This document shows positions 1 to 6,209 of a stretch of DNA of 9,724 bases, piece after piece. The stretch spans positions 30,865 to 40,588 of the forward strand of contig HF997974.1 of assembly GCA_000433635.1 (NCBI GenBank). Direction: 5' to 3'. The position numbers were made by a program, and so were the translations under genes. The stretch's first letter is position 1, and each line of letters opens with the position of its first letter. The notes beneath the pieces were generated by a model, which did not search any database, was not told the DNA's origin, and saw nothing but the letters and a program-made list of their open reading frames with translations. This DNA comes from Ruminococcus sp. CAG:254. Its GTDB lineage: Bacteria; Bacillota; Clostridia; Oscillospirales; Ruminococcaceae.

Positions 1-1433
1 GCATCGCTCTGCATGCCATGATGCCGGAAGTGACGGGACAGATTCTCTGTTTTGTTGGCCCTCCGGGTGTCGGCAAGACTTCCATCGGAAAATCCATTGC
101 CAAGGCTCTGGGCAGAAATTACGAACGGGTTTCGCTGGGCGGAATTCGGGATGAATCCGATATTCGGGGACACCGGAAAACTTACATCGGAGCAATGCCG
201 GGACGCATTATGGATGCGATGGCACGGGCAAAGTCCAAGAATCCATTGATTTTGTTGGATGAAATTGATAAGATGAGCAATGATTTTCGAGGCGACCCAT
301 CCGCTGCAATGCTGGAAGTGCTCGACAGCGAACAGAATCAGGCATTCCGTGACCACTACATTGAAGTGCCGTTTGACTTGAGCAAAACGCTGTTTATTGC
401 AACTGCCAACACGCTGGACACGATTCCAGCACCACTGTTAGACCGAATGGAAGTCATCGAACTGGGCAGCTATAACCGAGAGGAAAAGTTCCAGATTGCC
501 AAGCATCACCTGTTGAGCAAACAGATGAAAAAGCATGGCTTAAAGGGCACACAGTTCAAGGTACAGGATGCTGTTTTGTATACGTTGATTGACGATTACA
601 CCCGAGAAGCAGGCGTGCGGGAACTGGAACGGATGCTGGCAGCTCTCTGCCGGAAAGCGGTCAAGGAATTGGTTTCCGGAACGTGCAAACGGGTGACGAT
701 TACCACCAAGAATCTGACAACTTATCTGGGACATAAAAAATATCTGCCGGACGACCAGAGCAAACAGGATACTGTTGGCATTGTCAATGGTCTGGCATGG
801 ACATCGGTCGGCGGTGTGCTGATGCCGTTGGAAACATTGGTACTGAACGGAAAGGGCATGATTGAATTGACTGGTTCGCTGGGTGATGTCATGAAAGAAA
901 GTGCTAAGATTGCCGTTAGCTATGTGCGAAGCATTGCCAAGCAGTACCACATTCCGGAGGACTTCTATTTGAAGAACGACCTTCACATTCACGCTCCGGA
1001 AGGAGCAGTGCCGAAGGATGGTCCTTCTGCTGGTGTTACGATGGTAACAGCGATTGTTTCCGCTCTGTCTGGAATTCCAGTGCGGCATGACGTTGCAATG
1101 ACGGGTGAAATTACACTGCACGGAAAAGTATTGCCGATTGGCGGCTTGCCGGAAAAGGCAATGGCAGCCTATAAGGCAGGCTTGAAAACTGTCATCATTC
1201 CAAAACGCAACGAACCGGATTTGGAAGATGTTGACGAAACCGTACGGAACGGGCTGGAATTTGTGACGGCAGAAAATCTGGAAACGGTTTTGAAAACCGC
1301 ACTGGTTTCTGTTCCAGAACCGATTCAGCCGGAAACACCGATTGCGGAACAGCCGGACGAGCAGCCAGCTGTCTTTTCTCCAAAGGCTGCCGGAACACCT
1401 GCACCGGAAACAAAAACCTTGATTCCGGTATAA
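1..1433 (+). CDS. lon: ATP-dependent protease Lon (LonA type), 5'-truncated by the window edge
   Basis: Lon is a cytoplasmic, homohexameric AAA+ serine protease that unfolds and degrades damaged and regulatory proteins. The frame is open from base 3, so the N-terminal substrate-binding domain lies outside the window and the ATG at 18 is internal. Counting from that ATG, Walker A is GPPGVGKT (14-21), Walker B is LILLDEID (77-84), sensor 1 is around N131 and the arginine finger is R143. The protease domain has the catalytic Ser337 in PKDGPSAG and Lys380 in GGLPEK. Their 43-residue separation equals that of the E. coli dyad Ser679/Lys722. The lysine motif reads LPEKAMAA rather than the commoner LKEKLLAA. 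After the protease domain there is a tail (431-471) with ten prolines, which is longer than usual for Lon. engB follows after 12 nt, as in many Firmicutes. Identification is certain; only the visible part can be judged. Confidence 0.97.
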   Translation, partial: IALHAMMPEVTGQILCFVGPPGVGKTSIGKSIAKALGRNYERVSLGGIRDESDIRGHRKTYIGAMPGRIMDAMARAKSKNPLILLDEIDKMSNDFRGDPSAAMLEVLDSEQNQAFRDHYIEVPFDLSKTLFIATANTLDTIPAPLLDRMEVIELGSYNREEKFQIAKHHLLSKQMKKHGLKGTQFKVQDAVLYTLIDDYTREAGVRELERMLAALCRKAVKELVSGTCKRVTITTKNLTTYLGHKKYLPDDQSKQDTVGIVNGLAWTSVGGVLMPLETLVLNGKGMIELTGSLGDVMKESAKIAVSYVRSIAKQYHIPEDFYLKNDLHIHAPEGAVPKDGPSAGVTMVTAIVSALSGIPVRHDVAMTGEITLHGKVLPIGGLPEKAMAAYKAGLKTVIIPKRNEPDLEDVDETVRNGLEFVTAENLETVLKTALVSVPEPIQPETPIAEQPDEQPAVFSPKAAGTPAPETKTLIPV

Positions 1434-1445
1434 GAGGAGGAACGG

Positions 1446-2048
1446 ATGAACTTTCAACAAGCCACATTTCTGGCATCGTACGGAACATTTTCCCAGCTGC
1501 CGCCTTGCAAGGGCATGGAGATTGCATTTGCAGGGCGTTCCAACGTGGGAAAGTCCACGATGCTGAATAAAATTTTCAACCGGAAAGCACTGGCGAGAGT
1601 CAGTGCCGTTCCCGGCAAAACTGCAACCATCAACTTCTATCAGATTCCGCCAGTGACCTTTGTCGATTTGCCGGGATATGGATACGCAAAGGTTGCAAAG
1701 ACAGAGAAACGCCGCTGGGCAGAATTGATTGATGGCTATCTGGAATCTGACCGAGATATCCGCTTGACATTTCTGCTGCTGGATATGCGGCACGCTCCCT
1801 CTAAGGACGACTTGCAGATGATTGAATACCTGATTGCACAGGAAATGCCATTTGTCATTGTCCTGACCAAGGCGGACAAGCTGAACAAGTCGCAGCGGAA
1901 AGCCCGAATGGAAGCGTTTCAGACGGAGATTCCTTATTTTTCAGACATTCATGTCATTCCGTTCTCCGCAATGACCCGTGAGGGCGTAGACGAAGTACGG
2001 AATGTGATTACAGAATTAGCAGAAGCAGACGAAACCGATGCAGAATGA
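1446..2048 (+). CDS. engB: Ribosome biogenesis GTP-binding protein EngB/YsxC
   Basis: This is an essential-type TRAFAC GTPase that assists late assembly of the large ribosomal subunit. At 200 residues it has the normal family length. All G motifs are visible: G1 GRSNVGKST (30-38), the G2 region PGKTATINFY (56-65), G3 DLPGYG (74-79), G4 TKAD (141-144) and G5 FSAM (173-176). The start is fixed by a perfect AGGAGG at 1435-1440, five bases before the ATG. The gene begins 12 nt after the lon stop and is probably cotranscribed with it; lonA-ysxC is also the order in Bacillus subtilis. The C-terminus is acidic (AEADETDAE). Nothing is anomalous. Confidence 0.97.
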   Translation: MNFQQATFLASYGTFSQLPPCKGMEIAFAGRSNVGKSTMLNKIFNRKALARVSAVPGKTATINFYQIPPVTFVDLPGYGYAKVAKTEKRRWAELIDGYLESDRDIRLTFLLLDMRHAPSKDDLQMIEYLIAQEMPFVIVLTKADKLNKSQRKARMEAFQTEIPYFSDIHVIPFSAMTREGVDEVRNVITELAEADETDAE

Positions 2049-2096
2049 AAATGCGATGAGAAAAAACACTGCGTAATGCAGGAAAGGAAGTAAAAT

Positions 2097-3398
2097 ATGT
2101 TTGTATCAGAGGATTTACAGGTAAATGCACAGGGACACTTGACCATTGGCGGACAGGATACCGTAGAGCTTGCAAAGCAGTACGGCACACCGCTGTATGT
2201 GATGGATGAAGACCTCATCCGGAAGCACTGCCGGTCATTCAAGCAGAGCATGGACAAGTTCTATCAGGGCAAGGGCTTAGTTTGCTATGCCAGCAAGGCA
2301 TTCTCCTGCAAGGCAATTTATCGGGTGATGCAGGAAGAAGGCTTGGGCGTAGACGTTGTTTCCGGCGGGGAACTGTATACGGCGATGCAGACCGGATTTG
2401 ACAGCAGCAAAATTTGTTTCCACGGCAACAATAAGACCACCGAAGAATTGCAAATGGCACTGGATTATCAGGTCGGCAGAATCATTGTAGACAACATCTA
2501 TGAACTGCACCAGCTGGAACAGATGTGTCAGGAGCAGGGCAAGACCGCTCGCATTATGTTCCGAATCAAGCCGGGTGTCGATGCACACACGCATAACTTT
2601 ATCCGCACCGGACAGATTGACAGCAAGTTTGGCTTTGCACTCGAAACCGGCGAAGCTATGGAAGCAGTCAAGGAAGCGTTGCAGTGCAAGAGCCTGCATC
2701 TGTGTGGTCTGCATTGTCATATTGGTTCGCAGATTCTGGATACCAACGGATTTGAAGCAGCTGCGGAAGTTATGATGCAGTTCATCGCAACCATTCAGAA
2801 AGAATTACATATCACCATCGAAGAACTGAATCTGGGCGGCGGCTTTGGTATTTGCTATACCGAACAGGATGACCCGATTCCATATGAACAGTACATGGAA
2901 GCGGTTTCCAAGGTGATTCACCGTTGCAGCGAAGAATATGGTGTGCCGCAGCCGTTCATTTTGATTGAACCGGGTCGTTCCATTGTTGCACCGGCAGGCA
3001 TTACCCTGTATACCGTTGGCGGAAAGAAAGTCATCCCGAACATCCGGACTTATGTTTCCATTGATGGCGGTATGTGCGATAATCCACGTTATATTCTGTA
3101 TCAGTCTGCTTATGATGCAATTGTTGCCAACAAGGCAGACCAGCCGAAGGACACCAAAGTGACCATCGCCGGCAAGTGCTGCGAAAGCGGCGACCTGATT
3201 GGCGAAAATATGCCGTTGCAGGCATGCGAACCGGGCGACATCATCGCTGTTTGTGCAACGGGTGCTTATAACTATTCGATGTCCTCCAACTATAACCGTC
3301 TTCAGAAGCCAGCCGTTGTATTTGTAAAGGATGGCACTTCCCGTGTTGTGGTAAAGCGGGAAACCCTCCAAGATCTGGTACGGAACGACTGCGAATAA
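2097..3398 (+). CDS. lysA: Diaminopimelate decarboxylase
   Basis: This PLP enzyme performs the last step of lysine synthesis, meso-diaminopimelate to L-lysine plus CO2, as a cytoplasmic homodimer. It has 433 residues, typical of the family. The N-terminal alanine-racemase-like TIM barrel carries the PLP lysine K67 in CYASKAF, HIGSQ (208-212), the phosphate-binding GGGFG (247-251) and EPGRS (291-295). The C-terminal beta domain carries CESGD (362-366, catalytic Cys362 expected to act across the dimer interface) and GAYNYSMSSNYN (389-400). The CESGD and HIGSQ motifs favour DAP decarboxylase over ornithine/arginine decarboxylases of the same fold. A purine-rich GGAAAGGAAG (2081-2090) serves as ribosome binding site. 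The 48-nt gap after engB shows no terminator, so readthrough from lon-engB is plausible. I see no lysine riboswitch upstream. Confidence 0.96.
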   Translation: MFVSEDLQVNAQGHLTIGGQDTVELAKQYGTPLYVMDEDLIRKHCRSFKQSMDKFYQGKGLVCYASKAFSCKAIYRVMQEEGLGVDVVSGGELYTAMQTGFDSSKICFHGNNKTTEELQMALDYQVGRIIVDNIYELHQLEQMCQEQGKTARIMFRIKPGVDAHTHNFIRTGQIDSKFGFALETGEAMEAVKEALQCKSLHLCGLHCHIGSQILDTNGFEAAAEVMMQFIATIQKELHITIEELNLGGGFGICYTEQDDPIPYEQYMEAVSKVIHRCSEEYGVPQPFILIEPGRSIVAPAGITLYTVGGKKVIPNIRTYVSIDGGMCDNPRYILYQSAYDAIVANKADQPKDTKVTIAGKCCESGDLIGENMPLQACEPGDIIAVCATGAYNYSMSSNYNRLQKPAVVFVKDGTSRVVVKRETLQDLVRNDCE

Positions 3399-3417
3399 TC
3401 AGCGAAAGGATATTGGC

Positions 3418-3729
3418 ATGAAAGATGCACAGCTGGAGGAGGATTTGCAGGCTTTGGCGAAAGCGTTTCTGCTCCTGAAAACAGAAGAAGAATGCACTGC
3501 ATTTTTAAAAGATGTCTGCACCTATCAGGAATTGCGTGCGTTGTCCCAGCGGCTGCATGTTGCAAGACTGCTGCGGAAGCAGTATGTATTCCATGAGATT
3601 GTGCAGGAAACGGGTGCAAGCACGGCGACCATTAGCCGTGTGAATCGCACCTTACGGGACAGCACGGGCGGTTATCAGGCAGTACTGGAACGCATGGAAC
3701 CGGAAACGGACACCAAACCAGAATCCTAA
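3418..3729 (+). CDS. TrpR-like helix-turn-helix protein of the YerC/YecD family
   Basis: This small cytoplasmic protein (103 residues) belongs to the TrpR superfamily subgroup typified by B. subtilis YerC, whose role is poorly defined. The family signature is clear: DVCTYQELRALSQRLHVARLL (split here as 32-41 and 42-52), followed by a helix-turn-helix around 57-80 with ETGASTATISRVNRTL and the trailing GGYQAVL. The C-terminal tail (EPETDTKPES) is polar and probably disordered. A purine-rich AAAGGA-type ribosome binding site lies within the 19-nt gap after lysA, so translation coupling or cotranscription with lysA is likely. An intrinsic terminator follows 15 nt after the stop, making this the last gene of the run. 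Regulation of lysine or tryptophan genes is possible from context, but the sequence does not show it, and a DNA target cannot be named. Confidence 0.88.
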   Translation: MKDAQLEEDLQALAKAFLLLKTEEECTAFLKDVCTYQELRALSQRLHVARLLRKQYVFHEIVQETGASTATISRVNRTLRDSTGGYQAVLERMEPETDTKPES

Positions 3730-3744
3730 AACAGAATTTATGAG

Positions 3745-3790
3745 AAAACGGTTCTCTTCTGACATGGAAGAGAACCGTTTTTGTTTTTTA
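3745..3790 (+). terminator. Intrinsic terminator closing the lon-engB-lysA-yerC run
   Basis: A perfect 14-bp stem (AAAACGGTTCTCTT at 3745-3758 pairing with AAGAGAACCGTTTT at 3768-3781) encloses a 9-nt loop. It is followed by a U-rich tract (TTTTTGTTTTTT, 3778-3789). It lies between the convergent yerC-like and msmR-like genes. On the minus strand the same stem ends in four U residues and then CUCAUAAA, so it may also stop msmR transcription, though more weakly. The tract ends three bases before the minus-strand stop codon. Confidence 0.93.
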
Positions 3791-3791
3791 T

Positions 3792-4685
3792 TTACAGGTC
3801 ATAGCCAGAGTCTGACCAGTCAGAAAGTGGGTCAGGCAAGAAAATTTGATTCTGGTTTCGCCAATCTCTCGGCGGAATGCCGTAGATGTTTCGAAAGGCT
3901 CTGGAGAAGTGCAGGGGGTTGGCATATCCAACCGCATTGCTGACATCCCGAATGGAAAGTCGGGTGAGTTTGAGCAGCTCCGTTGCTTTTAGCATGCGAT
4001 AGCTCAGAAGAAATTCCTGCGGCGTTTTTCCGACTGCATTTTTGAAGATTTTTCCGAAATAGCTGCGATTCAGTCCGCAGACATCGGCAATATCTTCTAC
4101 TGTAATATCGTTTTGGAAGTTGTGTTCGATATAGTTGAGGGCTTCATGAATATAAAAGTCCCGTAAGCTGCTGCCGCTGGAGAGCGATGCACTGGCAGTG
4201 GAACGAGCTAAATAGTCTAAAAACAAATATAAATGACCGATGAGATGGATGGGAGAAGAATTTTGATTTTGTGTGATATAAATCATTTCGTTCATCATCT
4301 CTTCCCGCAAATCTTTGGATTTTGCATGATAGACCGGATGATTTGGAGAGAATCCGCAGGCATCTAAAATGGATTTCACCCGCAGCCCGTCAAATTCTAC
4401 CCAAACATATTCCCACGGCAAATCCTTGTCCGCAATATACGTGGTAATCTGATTGGGGAAAATCATAAATCCCTGTCGGCTTTTAATGGAAAAAGATTGT
4501 GTCTGACCGTTTTCATCTGTTGTCATCAATCTGCCAGTTCCGGACATAATATAGTGGAACAAATAGTGATTGCGGGCAGCTGGGCCAAACGAATGAGCCG
4601 GCTTGCATTTCTCCCAGCCGAATTGATATAGACCCAAATCCACGAAATTTTCGCTGGGAAATACGGAAAAAATTAAATCTTTCAT
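3792..4685 (-). CDS. msmR: AraC-family transcriptional regulator, MsmR/RafR-like
   Basis: This is a likely sugar-responsive activator of the divergent transport/catabolic operon. Starting at the ATG complementary to 4683-4685 it has 297 residues. The N-terminal cupin-like effector domain includes FGWEKCKPAHSFGPAARNHY (about 22-41) followed by LFHYIMSGTGRL, which resembles MsmR/RafR-type regulators. The C-terminal AraC domain has two helix-turn-helix units: ITVEDIADVCGLNRSYFGK (194-212) and SIRDVSNAVGYANPLHFSR (244-262), ending in GIPPRDWR. About 20 further residues (NQNQIFLPDPLSDW onward) extend past the usual end. An in-frame ATG at 4838 would add 51 residues, but only the inner start has a ribosome binding site and the family-typical N-terminus. 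The ligand is inferred (raffinose, melibiose or a related sugar) from the neighbours; the symbol is by similarity of sequence and context. Confidence 0.88.
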   Translation of the reverse strand: MKDLIFSVFPSENFVDLGLYQFGWEKCKPAHSFGPAARNHYLFHYIMSGTGRLMTTDENGQTQSFSIKSRQGFMIFPNQITTYIADKDLPWEYVWVEFDGLRVKSILDACGFSPNHPVYHAKSKDLREEMMNEMIYITQNQNSSPIHLIGHLYLFLDYLARSTASASLSSGSSLRDFYIHEALNYIEHNFQNDITVEDIADVCGLNRSYFGKIFKNAVGKTPQEFLLSYRMLKATELLKLTRLSIRDVSNAVGYANPLHFSRAFRNIYGIPPRDWRNQNQIFLPDPLSDWSDSGYDL

Positions 4686-4690
4686 TTTTT

Positions 4691-4699
4691 GTTCTCCTT
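4691..4699 (-). promoter_or_regulatory. Ribosome binding site that decides the msmR-like start
   Basis: On the minus strand AAGGAG (4699-4694) stands eight bases before the ATG at 4685. No comparable site precedes the alternative ATG at 4838. In addition, the predicted msmR promoter (-10 at 4739-4734) lies inside that longer frame, so a transcript from it could not encode the extension. Confidence 0.85.
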
Positions 4700-4733
4700 G
4701 CACAAAAACGGAATTAAAAAGTTGTTGATTTCT

Positions 4734-4762
4734 ATTATAACACACAATATACCAATATGCAA
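4734..4762 (-). promoter_or_regulatory. Predicted promoter of the msmR-like gene
   Basis: On the minus strand a perfect -10 TATAAT (4739-4734) is preceded by TGT, giving the extended -10 TGTTATAAT. Seventeen bases upstream is a weak -35, TTGCAT (4762-4757). The -35 lies inside the left arm of the 4754-4778 inverted repeat, which suggests that a protein bound there would control this promoter. The expected transcription start is near 4727, giving a leader of about 40 nt. Confidence 0.72.
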
Positions 4763-4778
4763 TATGAAATTGCATATT
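4754..4778. promoter_or_regulatory. Perfect 10-bp inverted repeat, candidate operator
   Basis: AATATGCAAT (4754-4763) and its exact reverse complement ATTGCATATT (4769-4778) are separated by the 5-nt ATGAA. The 25-bp element overlaps the -35 of the msmR-like promoter and is centred about 95 bp upstream of the expected msmE transcription start. It fits an autoregulatory operator. Because perfect dyads are less typical of AraC-family proteins, a second dimeric regulator is also possible. Confidence 0.6.
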
Positions 4779-4796
4779 TTTCAAAAAAATCGCATA
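4767..4796 (+). promoter_or_regulatory. Direct repeat AAATYGCATA at 20-bp period, candidate MsmR-type binding site
   Basis: AAATTGCATA (4767-4776) and AAATCGCATA (4787-4796) match at nine of ten positions and start exactly 20 bp apart, close to two helical turns. AraC-family proteins commonly bind direct repeats at about this spacing. The pair sits roughly 70 to 90 bp upstream of the predicted msmE transcription start. The first copy also forms part of the right arm of the inverted repeat at 4754-4778. Confidence 0.5.
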
Positions 4797-4824
4797 ATGG
4801 TATATGGATTCTCGATTTGTGCTA

Positions 4825-4854
4825 TTTACAGAACGCAAACTGGTATGTTATAAT
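4825..4854 (+). promoter_or_regulatory. Predicted promoter of the msmE-msmF-msmG-gtfA-aga operon
   Basis: TTTACA (4825-4830), an 18-nt spacer and a perfect TATAAT (4849-4854) preceded by TGT form an extended -10 promoter. The same TGTTATAAT occurs in the opposing msmR promoter. The start is expected near 4861, leaving a leader of about 53 nt before the ATG at 4914. The ribosome binding site AAGGAGG (4897-4903) follows. Confidence 0.78.
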
Positions 4855-4875
4855 AAGAACACAAAATAACAGAAG

Positions 4876-4888
4876 CGTTTTAAAAACG
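4876..4888. repeat. Short palindrome in the msmE leader
   Basis: CGTTTT (4876-4881) and AAAACG (4883-4888) are perfect complements around a single A. The element lies about 15 bp after the predicted transcription start and just ahead of the ribosome binding site. A repressor site there could act as a roadblock. It lacks the central CG of a LacI/CcpA-type operator and may be chance in A/T-rich DNA. Confidence 0.35.
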
Positions 4889-4913
4889 AAAAGAAAAAGG
4901 AGGAAGAACAATC

Positions 4914-6209
4914 ATGAAAAAAAGAAATGCAATTTGTAGTTTGATTTTAGCAGGCGTTTCTCTTTCCACACTGTTGTTACAGGGATGTGGTTCTGGTAAG
5001 ACCAGCGATGGAAAGATTGAAGTGGAGCTGCTGCAATACAAACCGGAAGCAGTTGCAGCATTTGAAGCGATGGAAGAACGCTTCAATGCCACCCATGACA
5101 ACATTCACCTGACCATCGAATCCCCGAATGAAGCCGTTACGGTTTTGAAAACCAGACTGATTCGGGAAGATTATCCGGACATCATCGGCATTGGCGGTGA
5201 TATAAACTATTCCAACTTCTTGGATGCGAATTTGTTCATGGACATCTCTGATTTTGAGGGCATTTCCGATGTCAAGCAAGCATATCTGGACATGGAAAAA
5301 GAATTGGAACTTGTTCCGAAAGATGGCACATATGCACTGCCGTATGTTGCAAACTGTGCAGGTATCCTTTATAACAAGGACATCTTTGAGGAACACGGCT
5401 GGAGCATTCCGGAAACATGGGACGAATTTACCAGTCTCTGTGAAGAAATCCAGTCCGCAGGTATGACACCGCTGTACTTTGGCTTTAAAGATACCTGGAC
5501 TTGCTTAGCACCGTGGAATGCGTTGGCAGTTGGTCTGGCAGAGCCGGACACTTGCAGTGAGGTCAATGCAGGCAATACCACCTTTACGGATGCTTATCGG
5601 GGTGTTGCGGAAAAGATGAAAGTGCTGCTGGATTATGCAGAACCAAATCCGTACGCATACAGCTATAACGATGCATGTACAGCATTTGCAAGAGGCGAAT
5701 CGGCAATGTATGCGATTGGTAGCTATGCTGTTCCGCAGATTCAGTCTGTAAATCCGGACATCAACATTGACTCGTTTACGTTCCCGGCAAACGACAAGGA
5801 AGAAGACAACGTGCTGAACTCTGGTGTCGACTTGCAGTTCTGTGTGATGAAAGAAACCAAGAATAAAGAAGCCGTTTACGAAGTGCTGAAGTTCTTGTGT
5901 GAAGACGAAACCATTCAGATTTATCTGGATGAACAAAATGCCGTTCCTTGTAAGGAAGGCGACTTCACATTACCATCCATGCTGAACGGTATGCAGAGTT
6001 ATATTCAGGAAGGCAGAATGGCAGACTTCCAAGACCACCATTATCCAAGTGAAATGAGCGTGGATGCGATGATTCAGACGTTCTTGATGGATGATAGTTC
6101 CAATGCCGTTGATACATTCCTGAGTCGGTTCGATAAGGAATGGAAGCGGTATAATCGGGATTTGATTGCAAAAGTCAAGAAATATCAGGAAGAAAAGGGG
6201 GAACAGTAA
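4914..6209 (+). CDS. msmE: ABC transporter sugar-binding lipoprotein, MsmE-like
   Basis: This is the extracellular, membrane-anchored receptor of a carbohydrate ABC importer (solute-binding protein family 1, 431 residues). The N-terminus is a lipoprotein signal: MKKR, a hydrophobic stretch (about 8-22) and the lipobox LLQGC with lipidated Cys25. Family features include YPDIIGIGGD (87-96), the hinge-type GTYALPYVANCAGILYNKD (138-156), WSIPETWDEF (163-172) and FARGESAMYAIGSYA (258-272). The start is set by AAGGAGG at 4897-4903. The permease gene begins at the base immediately after the stop. The neighbouring sucrose phosphorylase and alpha-galactosidase suggest raffinose-family oligosaccharides, melibiose or isomalto-oligosaccharides as ligands, but the binding specificity cannot be read from the sequence. 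The symbol follows the S. mutans msm system by context and similarity. Confidence 0.9.
   Translation: MKKRNAICSLILAGVSLSTLLLQGCGSGKTSDGKIEVELLQYKPEAVAAFEAMEERFNATHDNIHLTIESPNEAVTVLKTRLIREDYPDIIGIGGDINYSNFLDANLFMDISDFEGISDVKQAYLDMEKELELVPKDGTYALPYVANCAGILYNKDIFEEHGWSIPETWDEFTSLCEEIQSAGMTPLYFGFKDTWTCLAPWNALAVGLAEPDTCSEVNAGNTTFTDAYRGVAEKMKVLLDYAEPNPYAYSYNDACTAFARGESAMYAIGSYAVPQIQSVNPDINIDSFTFPANDKEEDNVLNSGVDLQFCVMKETKNKEAVYEVLKFLCEDETIQIYLDEQNAVPCKEGDFTLPSMLNGMQSYIQEGRMADFQDHHYPSEMSVDAMIQTFLMDDSSNAVDTFLSRFDKEWKRYNRDLIAKVKKYQEEKGEQ

Larger units (their letters stand above)
4747..4848. promoter_or_regulatory. Three TGGTATRT motifs in the divergent promoter region
   Basis: TGGTATAT occurs on the minus strand at 4754-4747 and on the plus strand at 4798-4805. 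TGGTATGT occurs on the plus strand at 4841-4848. The first and third lie in the -35/-10 spacers of the msmR and msmE promoters respectively; the two plus-strand copies are 43 bp apart, close to four helical turns. They could be regulator half-sites. The bases are AT-rich and the motif is short, so chance is a real alternative. Confidence 0.4.

Noticed and set aside
540..1793. A 417-codon open frame on the minus strand opposite lon and engB
   Set aside because: It is antisense to two unmistakable genes, is rich in Cys, Arg, Gln and Phe in the way complementary-strand shadows are, and matches no family I recognise.
2049..2096. Possible regulatory element in the 48-nt engB-lysA gap
   Set aside because: It is too short for a lysine riboswitch, shows no stem with a U-tract and no convincing -35/-10 pair; only the ribosome binding site is supported.
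2805..3371. A 188-codon minus-strand open frame opposite lysA
   Set aside because: It overlaps the conserved C-terminal half of LysA, and no domain is recognisable.
3740..3943. A 67-codon plus-strand open frame after the yerC-like gene
   Set aside because: It begins inside the terminator hairpin and runs antisense into the 3' end of the msmR-like gene; it has no ribosome binding site.
4686..4838. Upstream ATG at 4838 as the start of the AraC regulator (51 extra residues)
   Set aside because: The extension covers the predicted promoter and operators, lacks a ribosome binding site and does not resemble the N-terminus of the family. The ATG at 4685 has AAGGAG at good spacing.
4871..4884. Possible catabolite-responsive (cre/CcpA) site around GAAGCGTTTTAA
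   Set aside because: Against the TGWAARCGNTWNCW consensus it has about four mismatches, including both bases of the leading TG, so it is not supported.
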